NCBI GenBank assembly: GCA_016722045.1
Contig: JADKGY010000001.1
Coordinates: 1,488,001-1,552,000, forward strand
Direction of reading: 5' to 3'
DNA: 64,000 bases
DNA from: Candidatus Opimibacter skivensis
Lineage (GTDB): Bacteria > Bacteroidota > Bacteroidia > Chitinophagales > Saprospiraceae
The notes beneath the pieces are model-generated. The model searched no databases, had not been told where the DNA came from, and saw only the letters and a list, made by a program, of their open reading frames with translations. Position numbers and translations under genes: made by a program. This document shows, piece by piece, positions 55,868-63,414 of this stretch; the first letter of the stretch is position 1; the number at the start of each line of letters is the position of its first letter.

Positions 55868-55983
55868 TTCCGATGCCGGATAAGGGGATGCCCGATACCG
55901 GATTCTGGATGCAATAAGGACTTAGAGATGCAATTGTGTTATGCGTCCGGTATCCGGCATCCATTTATCCGGTATCCATTTAT
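55868..55983. repeat. TCCGGTATCC-type repeats between the lipoprotein and the giant fibre gene
   Basis: Includes GATGCCGGATA (about 55873) and its inverted partner TATCCGGCATC (55951-55961), the direct repeat GTCCGGTATCCGGCATC (55945-55961, also at 54967) and ATCCGGTATCC (55967-55977). Confidence 0.8.
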
Positions 55984-55990
55984 CATCATG

Positions 55991-58900
55991 TTATTCATGC
56001 TTCATACCCTGCTCTAATGCAACTAGTCGTGTTTCCAGGTTTTGATTTGTATTTCTTAATTCCTGAATTTCTGCTTGTTGTTCCTGCACAGCCTTTACTA
56101 ATAAAGGAACAAATGATTCGTAGGAGAGCGAATAGTTGTCAATCGTACTTTCCGGGACATGCAGACCACTGAATGAATAATTAATATCGTGACAGGCCTG
56201 TTCTACTTCCTGTGCCAGAAAACCGGTCTGTTGTTTTTCTTCTGCTCTGTATTTATCTGATTCCTGCAATTTCTTTTGACGAATACTGTCAGGCATATTT
56301 TGCATGATATGTTGGTCATACTTGCGTGTGTCAAATTGATAATTGACAGGCCGGAGTTTTGTGATAAGGGAAAGACCCGGTACATGTTGATCAGAAATAT
56401 TGTATTTAAACCTGGCATCGGATGGGAACGAATAGGCTACCTGCCCTTCAATGACAGTAATCGTTGAGTTACCTAGTCGAATTTTATTTGAGGCATTACA
56501 ACTTGCAGAATTTCCGATTGACGAACTATTATTTACACCTATAATATCCGAGTTAATACCTATCGCGGTGTTGTTATCCCCGGAATTATTACTGTCTCCT
56601 GCACTTCTGCCAATGAATGTGTTACCTAATCCATCCGTATTCCCTCCACCTGCATCTACGCCAAAGAATGTATTATTGTTTGCGATATTTACATCGCCTG
56701 CCCGGACACCCACAAATGTATTTGTGGCACCGATCAGATTTCCGCCTCCCGCGTCTTTACCAATAAATGTATTTTCACTTGCAGATGTATTGACATCACC
56801 TGCACTCATGCCAAGGAATGTATTACTTGTGCCTGTAGTATTTGCTCCACCGGCATCCTTACCCATAAACGTATTGTCATTCGCGCTCGTATTAGCATCC
56901 CCTGCTCCCTGGCCAACAAATGTGTTTGATCTTCCTGCTGTGTTTGACCCTCCTGCGTCCTTTCCAATGAATGTATTGGAACTTGCATTGATATCAGAGT
57001 TGACATCACCTGCTCCCTGTCCGACAAATGTATTTGAAGAAGCGCTGGTGTTGGCTGCCCCTGCATCCGTTCCAATAAATGTATTGTTGTTGCCAAAATC
57101 TGAACTGAGTCCTGCTCCCTTACCTACAAATGTATTGGATGCACCGCTTTGATTAGCTCCTCCTGCATCTGTACCAACAAATGTATTGTTGCTTGCCTGA
57201 TTGATATCGCCGGCACCCTGACCTAAAAAAGTATTTGCTACACCTATTGTATTTGCAGCTCCCGCATTCTGACCAACATATGTATTTGTCGAACCACTTG
57301 TATTCGCAAGCCCTGCATCTTGTCCAATAAATGTATTGTTGCTGGCTGTATTATTAGTACCTGATCCCTGACCTATAAATGTATTTGAAGCTCCGGTCAG
57401 ATTTACTAACCCTGCATCCTTGCCGATAAACGTATTTCCCGCTCCGGATGTATTAGCACCTCCGGCATCCTTACCTATGAATGTATTATCATTTGATGAA
57501 GTATTGGCATCACCCGCTCCATTCCCTACAAATGTATTGGATCCTCCAAGCACATTAACTAAGCCGGCATCCATACCTATAAAAGTATTTCCTGTTCCCG
57601 AAGTATTCGCCCCTCCGGCATCTTTCCCGATGAATGTATTATTACTGGCTGTATTGACATCCCCTGCACCTTGTCCTATAAACGTATTTGCAGCACCTGT
57701 GGCATTAGTACCTCCGGCATCTTTACCGATAAACGTGTTATTACTGGCAGAAATATTCGCATCACCGGCACCCTGGCCAACAAATGTGTTCGAAGTCCCT
57801 GATGTATTTGCCCCACCCGCATCTTTTCCAATGAATGTATTATTGTCAGCCGTATTTATATCTCCTGATCCTGTTCCCATGAATGTATTCGCTGTACCTG
57901 ATGTATTAGCCCCTCCTGCATCTTTACCGATAAAAGTATTATCGCTTCCGATTGTAGTAGCCCCTCCTGCATCCTTACCCAGAAATGTATTATTGCTGGC
58001 AGAAAGATTGACATCACCTGCGCCTTGTCCGACAAATGTATTGGCGGTGCCAGTTGAATTTACACTACCTGCATCTTTACCGAGAAAAGTATTATTGCTT
58101 GCCGTATTGGACAATCCTGCTGCATGACCAACAAAAGTATTTGAACCTCCGGTGGCATTCTGCAAGCCGGCATCCTTGCCAATAAATGTATTGCCAGTCC
58201 CCGCTGCATTGGCACCCCCTGCATCTTTACCGATGAATGTATTATTGTCAGCTGTATTGACATCACCTGCTCCCATCCCAACAAAAGTATTTGCAGTCCC
58301 GGTCGCATTTGATCCTCCGGCATCTTTGCCTATAAACGTATTGTTGTCAGCAGTATTCACATCACCTGCTCCTTGTCCGACAAATGTATTTGAAACACCT
58401 GTCGAATTACCACCACCCGCATCTTTTCCAAGAAAAGTATTGTTGCTCGCTGAAGTATTCGCATCGCCGGCACCCTGACCAAGAAATGTATTGTTGCTGC
58501 CACTTGAATTAAAAGCTCCGGTACTCTTACCGATGAATGTATTTGCCGTTCCTGTCAAATTTGCAGTACCTGCATCTTTCCCAATAAAGGTATTATCGTT
58601 TGAAATATTTGTTGCACCGGCACCCTGACCGACGAAGGTATTTGCAGTACCTACAGTATTTGATCCGCCTGCATCTTTTCCTACAAAAGTGTTTTCACTT
58701 CCGGTATTGACATCACCTGCACCCTGACCTACAAACGTATTTGAAGTGCCTGAAATATTCGCGCCTCCGGCATCAGTTCCAATAAATGTATTGTTACTTG
58801 AAGTATTCAGATCACCTGCTCCCTGGCCAACAAATGTGTTTGACATTCCGGTTGCATTTGATGCTCCGGCATCTTTTCCAATGAATGTATTGAAGGCCGC

Positions 58901-60691
58901 AGTGGTATTGGAGCTACCGGCACCCTTGCCTACAAATGTATTGAAGCCACCAAAGGTGTTAATCTTACCGGCTTCGAAACCCAGAAATGTATTACCATTG
59001 GCCATTGACAATTCGCCGGCTTTAAATCCTACACATACATTTCCAGTCCCGCCATCATTAGATTTACCAGCCAACGAACCAATAAATGTATTGCCCGTTG
59101 AAATACTTAACTTACCTGCCTCCTCACCGACAAATGTATTTGATGCTCCATCAACATTTGTAATGCCTGCATCTCTGCCAATAAAAGTATTTGATGTCCC
59201 TGTTGTATTTGCACCACCTGCATCTTTACCGAGAAATGTATTATCATTTGCCGTGTTGACGACTCCTGCGCCCTGACCTACAAATGTATTTGCAGTGCCT
59301 GTTACGTTGGCAGATCCGGCATTAAAACCAAGAAAAGTATTATTGTCAGCTGTAGTATTTATTATACCTGAAGATCGCCCAAGAAAGGTGTTACCGGTAC
59401 CGGTTGTATTAGCTTTACCTGCTTCAGTTCCGACAAATGTATTTCCATTGGCCGTGATGTTTGACAATCCTGATCCTTTGCCAAGAAATGTATTTGATGT
59501 CCCGGTGGTGTTCGATACACCAGCCTGTACACCTATAAAAGTATTATCACTTGCTGATGTGTTGGCCAGACCTGCTCCCTGACCCACAAAAGTATTTGCA
59601 GCTCCAAAAGTATTAGAACTTCCTGCATCACTACCAATAAAAGTATTGTTGTTTGCCGTGGTATTTGCATCTCCTGCATTTTTTCCTATAAATGTATTTT
59701 CACCGCCAAGAATGTTTGCAGAACCTGCATCTATACCCATAAATGTATTTCCGGATGCAGTAGTTGTATTGACACCTGCGCCTCTTCCAACAAATGTATT
59801 GGACGACCCCGTTGTATTTTGTTGCCCTGCATCCTTGCCTACAAAAGTATTCCCCACTGCTGTTGTAGAAGAAATACCGGCCGATGCACCGATATAGGTA
59901 TTCTGTGCACCAATTGTATTAGCGTTACCTGCTCCTTTGCCAACAAATGTATTGAGCACACCAGTTGTATTTTGAACGCCTGTTAATCTGCCAATAAAAG
60001 TATTATCATTTCCGGTGGTATTACTGCCACCTGAATTCTGTCCGACAAAAGTGTTACCACTACCTGTCTGATTTGCCACGCCTGCATTGTAGCCTAAAAA
60101 AGTATTGTTGCTCCCGGTTGTACTGGCAAGACCAGTCAAATGCCCCAGGAAAGTATTAAAGGCTCCGCTGGTATTGTTTAAACCTGATTCATACCCTATA
60201 AATACACTTTCATTTGCGATACCTATATTATTCATTCCGGCATTCTCGCCAATGAAAACACTTTGTCCTGGACTTTTAAGATGAAAAGTCTTACCATCTA
60301 ATAACCCGATTTCATAACCGGCTGAAGTAAACCGGATCTTGTCTTCATTCGGATTTTTTTCTACTTCTACTTTGGTATTATTATCGGCATCCGATATTTC
60401 TTTAATGTTGCCGGCGACCATCGCGATCCATGCTGAGCCATTCCAATAATTGTAAGCGTTAGTAGTGGTATTAAAAATCATCAGACTGCTTGACGGCGAC
60501 GCTATTAAATCACGTTCGCCGGTGGTCATCCGCGGAATGAGCAGACCTGACGTAGTCGATCTGATCTCAAGCACTGCGGTTGGGTCAGGCGTTCCTGCAC
60601 TTCCACTGATCAGTACCTGACTTTTCACTACAGCAGGAAAGACACAAAGAATCAAAAAAAGAAGTGGGATAAATAGACCAAAATTTTTCAT
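55991..60691 (-). CDS. giant YadA-head-like repeat fibre with C-terminal S74 chaperone
   Basis: 1,566 residues with signal peptide (MKNFGLFIPLLFLILCVFPA). The shared N-terminal module is at about 35-90 ('AVLEIRSTTSGLLIPRMTTG', 'RDLIASPSSSLMIFN'). About 72 tandem repeats of 16-17 residues follow (about 150-1380), alternating 'GTxNTFVGQGAGDVNT' with 'AxNNTFIGKDAGGANTS', so the DNA has a 51-bp period. In YadA-type heads such repeats stack as a left-handed beta-roll trimer. The C-terminus is an S74 domain ('SDARFKYNISDQHVPGLSLI', 'TGFLAQEVEQACHDINYSFS', 'SYESFVPLLVKAVQEQQAEI') with a final coiled coil. The antisense frames in this gene are shadows of the repeat. Confidence 0.9.
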   Translation of the reverse strand: MKNFGLFIPLLFLILCVFPAVVKSQVLISGSAGTPDPTAVLEIRSTTSGLLIPRMTTGERDLIASPSSSLMIFNTTTNAYNYWNGSAWIAMVAGNIKEISDADNNTKVEVEKNPNEDKIRFTSAGYEIGLLDGKTFHLKSPGQSVFIGENAGMNNIGIANESVFIGYESGLNNTSGAFNTFLGHLTGLASTTGSNNTFLGYNAGVANQTGSGNTFVGQNSGGSNTTGNDNTFIGRLTGVQNTTGVLNTFVGKGAGNANTIGAQNTYIGASAGISSTTAVGNTFVGKDAGQQNTTGSSNTFVGRGAGVNTTTASGNTFMGIDAGSANILGGENTFIGKNAGDANTTANNNTFIGSDAGSSNTFGAANTFVGQGAGLANTSASDNTFIGVQAGVSNTTGTSNTFLGKGSGLSNITANGNTFVGTEAGKANTTGTGNTFLGRSSGIINTTADNNTFLGFNAGSANVTGTANTFVGQGAGVVNTANDNTFLGKDAGGANTTGTSNTFIGRDAGITNVDGASNTFVGEEAGKLSISTGNTFIGSLAGKSNDGGTGNVCVGFKAGELSMANGNTFLGFEAGKINTFGGFNTFVGKGAGSSNTTAAFNTFIGKDAGASNATGMSNTFVGQGAGDLNTSSNNTFIGTDAGGANISGTSNTFVGQGAGDVNTGSENTFVGKDAGGSNTVGTANTFVGQGAGATNISNDNTFIGKDAGTANLTGTANTFIGKSTGAFNSSGSNNTFLGQGAGDANTSASNNTFLGKDAGGGNSTGVSNTFVGQGAGDVNTADNNTFIGKDAGGSNATGTANTFVGMGAGDVNTADNNTFIGKDAGGANAAGTGNTFIGKDAGLQNATGGSNTFVGHAAGLSNTASNNTFLGKDAGSVNSTGTANTFVGQGAGDVNLSASNNTFLGKDAGGATTIGSDNTFIGKDAGGANTSGTANTFMGTGSGDINTADNNTFIGKDAGGANTSGTSNTFVGQGAGDANISASNNTFIGKDAGGTNATGAANTFIGQGAGDVNTASNNTFIGKDAGGANTSGTGNTFIGMDAGLVNVLGGSNTFVGNGAGDANTSSNDNTFIGKDAGGANTSGAGNTFIGKDAGLVNLTGASNTFIGQGSGTNNTASNNTFIGQDAGLANTSGSTNTYVGQNAGAANTIGVANTFLGQGAGDINQASNNTFVGTDAGGANQSGASNTFVGKGAGLSSDFGNNNTFIGTDAGAANTSASSNTFVGQGAGDVNSDINASSNTFIGKDAGGSNTAGRSNTFVGQGAGDANTSANDNTFMGKDAGGANTTGTSNTFLGMSAGDVNTSASENTFIGKDAGGGNLIGATNTFVGVRAGDVNIANNNTFFGVDAGGGNTDGLGNTFIGRSAGDSNNSGDNNTAIGINSDIIGVNNSSSIGNSASCNASNKIRLGNSTITVIEGQVAYSFPSDARFKYNISDQHVPGLSLITKLRPVNYQFDTRKYDQHIMQNMPDSIRQKKLQESDKYRAEEKQQTGFLAQEVEQACHDINYSFSGLHVPESTIDNYSLSYESFVPLLVKAVQEQQAEIQELRNTNQNLETRLVALEQGMKHE

Positions 60692-60868
60692 TGTTAACGT
60701 TTTTTTACTGTATACTATTTAAAATAACCAACGAAGCAAAGGATGATATGACTTGTTATTTTTTGTCATACTCATGGTTATTAATTTCACGAAACAAAAG
60801 TATAGGCCTGTCAGGATTGGATCAGTACCACTAAATCAATGATAAAGACCATTGGAAAAAAGGTAAAT

Positions 60869-60976
60869 GGTTGTAGGTTGAAAGAAGTTGGACAGGGTAT
60901 TGGTTATAAGGCATTGGTTTACTTATGACAAACTACCTGTAACCTGTCCATTTTCCAAAAACCTTCAACTAACAAC
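60869..60976. repeat. dispersed intergenic repeat, copy B
   Basis: Shares ordered blocks with 4503-4605: GGTTRTAGRTTGA, GGACWGG, TTGGYTATA, AACTACCT, TGTCCA, AACTAACAAC. It lies in the 359-bp gap between the divergent giant fibre gene and the secreted-protein gene at 61051. The remainder of the gap (60692-60868) is AT-rich and holds only presumed promoters. Confidence 0.5.
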
Positions 60977-60986
60977 TATTTTGTTC

Positions 60987-61014
60987 TGATGCGTCTACAA
61001 AACTCCGTTTTGCG
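60987..61014 (-). repeat. partial inverted copy of the four-hairpin element
   Basis: The reverse complement CGCAAAACGGAGTTTTGTAG, then ACGCATCA, matches the third hairpin and following bases of copy A (CGCAAAACCGAGTTTTGCAG, ACGCACCG). The fourth hairpin is missing, but the closing AACAA is present. Confidence 0.6.
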
Positions 61015-61050
61015 AAACAATACCTACATTTGAATTCCGATCATTCTATT

Positions 61051-61686
61051 ATGTCAAACAAAGTCCTCAGTTATACATTTCTGATTTTCCAGACCTTATT
61101 AATTACCAAACCTATGTCTTCCCAAACCCTCGATGGCGATTACAATCTCCACATGCATGAAATGGCTTCCGGTTTCCGGTTTACTCCTGATGGAAAATTT
61201 CAATTCTATTTCAGCTACGGAGCTGTCGATCGTGAGGCTACCGGAACGTATGTCGTCGAAGGCGATACACTTAAATTGAAAAGCGATAAAGAACCGGGAA
61301 AGGATTTTCCGATCAAATCTCAAAGCAAAAAAGGAAAAGGCTATTCTATCCAGGTGACAGACGCTAATGCTTATTTGCTCAAATATGTCAGGTGTATATA
61401 CTTCATCGGTGAAAAACAATACGAAGCCGAAACGGATGATAAGGGGTTAATACATATTGATGAACCGAAATGCGATAAAATATACCTGCAACATCAGTTA
61501 TTTCCGGATATAGCCTGCCTTATCAAGGACGAAGACAACGTGAACAATTATTTTGAAGTATCACTTTCCCCCACTCTTCAACAGGTCTCCTTCAAAGGAA
61601 TTGATTTCGTCATCAAAGGCGATGAACTGACCTGTCTTCCGAATTACTTCATGCCGTATGATAACATTCGCTATACAAAAGAATAA
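61051..61686 (+). CDS. hypothetical secreted protein
   Basis: 211 residues from the ATG at 61051; the frame can be extended to a TTG at 61030. The leader is 'MSNKVLSYTFLIFQTLLITK', then PMSSQ. The mature part begins 'LDGDYNLHMHEMASGFRFTP', followed by 'FQFYFSYGAVDREATGTYVV' and 'EGDTLKLKSDKEPGKDFPIK', a pattern of short beta-domains common in Bacteroidota proteins that report secreted turnover or carry a lipocalin-like fold. No catalytic motif is visible. Confidence 0.65.
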   Translation: MSNKVLSYTFLIFQTLLITKPMSSQTLDGDYNLHMHEMASGFRFTPDGKFQFYFSYGAVDREATGTYVVEGDTLKLKSDKEPGKDFPIKSQSKKGKGYSIQVTDANAYLLKYVRCIYFIGEKQYEAETDDKGLIHIDEPKCDKIYLQHQLFPDIACLIKDEDNVNNYFEVSLSPTLQQVSFKGIDFVIKGDELTCLPNYFMPYDNIRYTKE

Positions 61687-61697
61687 ACCCATAAGGA

Positions 61698-61840
61698 GTA
61701 ACGAATAACGAGTATCGAGTATCGAGTATCGAGAAACAATTATCGAGAAACGATTTTTGCTTATACAAATTGACAATTAATCTTAATTTATCTTAAATTT
61801 TCTGAGTTTATCCGCGTCCTCTTTTTTTTATTTCCCTAAG
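61698..61840. repeat. heptamer array and inverted-repeat arm upstream of the first YeeE gene
   Basis: AATAACG and GAGTATC units (61698-61735) follow the stop at 61686. From about 61771 to 61840 the sequence is the inverse of 62659-62716: its reverse complement reads AGGGAAATAAAAAAAAGAGG, then ACGCGGATAAACTCAGAAAA, matching the other arm. The rest of the 355-bp gap (61841-62041) contains the degraded TGCTTCGAC/CAGCTCAGCAACCG repeat. Confidence 0.75.
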
Positions 61841-62041
61841 AACACTCGAACGTCTTTCTATTTTATTACGCATTTCGAAAGTGTTTACGAATACAAATCA
61901 TGACTAATCATGATGATCATGATCATGCTTCGACCTGCCATACTCATCCATTTGCTACAGCTCAGCAACCGTCTGCGTTCTAAATTTCAGTCTTCACAGC
62001 CTCTTTATCCCTATCTTTGCTGCGATCAACATATTGTATAG

Positions 62042-62641
62042 ATGTTAAAGGCCTTTTTTATTTTTTCCATTTTACATACGCCCTGGCACTGGGCATTTTC
62101 CGGTGTCATGATTGCGCTGGTTATGTTTCTTTTATTGTATTCAGGCCGGACATTTGGTGTCTCTTCATCATTTGATGCACTTTGTACGCTGGCCGGTGCA
62201 GGAAAAAAAGTAAAATATTTTGAAGGTGACTGGAGACCAAAAGCATGGATGCTTGTTTTTTTATTAGGAACAGTAGGTGGCGCTGCTATCGCTACCATCT
62301 GGATGCAAAGTCCCCAACCTGTACAGATCTCACAGGCTACGCGTGATGATCTTTCATCTTTAGGTATTCACGCACCCACTACACTGGAAGAAGGTCGTGG
62401 ATATGCACCTGAAGAAATATTCACTTTTCGAAGTCTTCTGACATTAAGAGGATTTATACTACTTATCGTCGGTGGTTTCGTTATCGGCTTTGGCACTCGC
62501 TGGGCAGGCGGATGTACATCAGGTCATGCGATCAGCGGATTGTCAAATCTTCAATTGCCTTCATTGATCGCCGTGATTGGATTTTTTATCGGGGGACTGG
62601 TGATGACACATCTGTTGCTTCCGATAATTCTGAAACTATAA
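62042..62641 (+). CDS. YeeE/YedE family membrane protein, first half
   Basis: 199 residues with about five membrane segments. 'FGTRWAGGCTSGHAISGLSN' is the cysteine-containing motif of YeeE/YedE (sulf_transp) proteins, which import thiosulfate or related sulfur compounds with a conserved Cys in the channel. 'FGVSSSFDALCTLAG' is typical of the N-terminal half. Its partner half follows at 62801, and a SulP permease after that, pointing to a sulfur-compound transport operon. The gene itself is bracketed by inverted repeats. Confidence 0.88.
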   Translation: MLKAFFIFSILHTPWHWAFSGVMIALVMFLLLYSGRTFGVSSSFDALCTLAGAGKKVKYFEGDWRPKAWMLVFLLGTVGGAAIATIWMQSPQPVQISQATRDDLSSLGIHAPTTLEEGRGYAPEEIFTFRSLLTLRGFILLIVGGFVIGFGTRWAGGCTSGHAISGLSNLQLPSLIAVIGFFIGGLVMTHLLLPIILKL

Positions 62642-62658
62642 ACAGTTACCCACATCAC

Positions 62659-62800
62659 TAGGGAAAAAGAGGACGCAGATCTATTAAGAAAAATGAAGAT
62701 AATTTATGATTTGGTTTTCTAAATATTACAACCCAATATTTTATCACATCACCACATTATCACATTACCACATTATCACATTATCACATCACCAGATAAA
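62659..62800. repeat. inverted-repeat arm and CACATTAT array before the second YeeE half
   Basis: AGGGAAAAAGAGGACGCAGA and following bases up to 62716 mirror 61771-61840. From 62745 an 8-bp array (ATCACATT, ACCACATT) runs to the start codon at 62801. Confidence 0.8.
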
Positions 62801-63244
62801 ATGACAACTCACGACTCACGTCTCACGCTTCACGGTTTGATAAAGTTTTTTCTTATCGGCATCCTCTTCGGCATTATCATGACGAAATCGGAAGCTGTGT
62901 CCTGGTTTAGGATTCAGGAAATGTTCAGGTTTCAAAGCTTTCATATGTATGGCATCATAGGTACAGCAGTCGTGGTCGGAGCAATTGGAGTCCTGGTCAT
63001 AAAACGCAGAGGTTTAAAATCGTTTGACGGCACACCCATGGATTTCACACCTAAGCGCATGGAAATTCCGAGGCTATTATTTGGAGGTACTTTATTTGGT
63101 TTAGGTTGGGCAATGACCGGTGCATGCCCCGGACCTTTGTATGCGTTGCTGGGTCAAGGCGTGTGGGTTGTGAGCATTGTGTTGCTCAGCGGATTGTTTG
63201 GCGCATTTATGTATGGCGTACTTAAACCGAGACTACCGCATTGA
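62801..63244 (+). CDS. YeeE/YedE family membrane protein, second half (DUF6691-like)
   Basis: 147 residues with four membrane segments. 'LIKFFLIGILFGIIMTKSEA' and 'WFRIQEMFRFQSFHMYG' open the conserved part, and 'GWAMTGACPGPLYALLGQGV' carries the Cys motif. In the family the two halves form one sulfur-compound channel. The first ten residues (MTTHDSRLTLHG) are encoded by a CTCACG-type heptamer array, so the natural N-terminus was probably replaced by the repeat; an alternative start at the ATG at 62879 would lose the first helix. Confidence 0.88.
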   Translation: MTTHDSRLTLHGLIKFFLIGILFGIIMTKSEAVSWFRIQEMFRFQSFHMYGIIGTAVVVGAIGVLVIKRRGLKSFDGTPMDFTPKRMEIPRLLFGGTLFGLGWAMTGACPGPLYALLGQGVWVVSIVLLSGLFGAFMYGVLKPRLPH

Positions 63245-63414
63245 CGATTTACGAGTAACGAATAACGAATAACGAATATCAAGTAACGAGTAACGAATAT
63301 CGAGTAACGAGTAGCTGGAATGAGTAGCAAGTGGTGGAAACGAATTATTAATTCTATTTTGCATCTTTAAAAATCGTCACTTGTTATTCGTCACTCGTTA
63401 TTCGTTAATCGTCA
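63245..63414. repeat. facing heptamer arrays between the YeeE and SulP genes
   Basis: After the stop: AACGAATA-type units (63252-63312). Before the SulP start: CGTTATT and CGTCACT units (63376-63412) that touch the ATG at 63415. The two arrays are inverted to each other and could pair in a long hairpin. Confidence 0.85.

Noticed and set aside
56451..59897. Series of long + strand frames opposite the giant fibre gene (56451-57152, 57420-58127, 58746-59276 and others), rich in Pro, Ala and Val.
   Set aside because: They are antisense shadows of the 51-bp repeat, which keeps stops out of other frames. They have no signal, domain or ribosome-binding site, and the minus-strand frame is continuous and ends in an S74 domain.
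56560..60240. CRISPR-like periodicity.
   Set aside because: The 51-bp repeat is translated throughout as a 17-residue protein repeat with no unique spacers and no cas genes.
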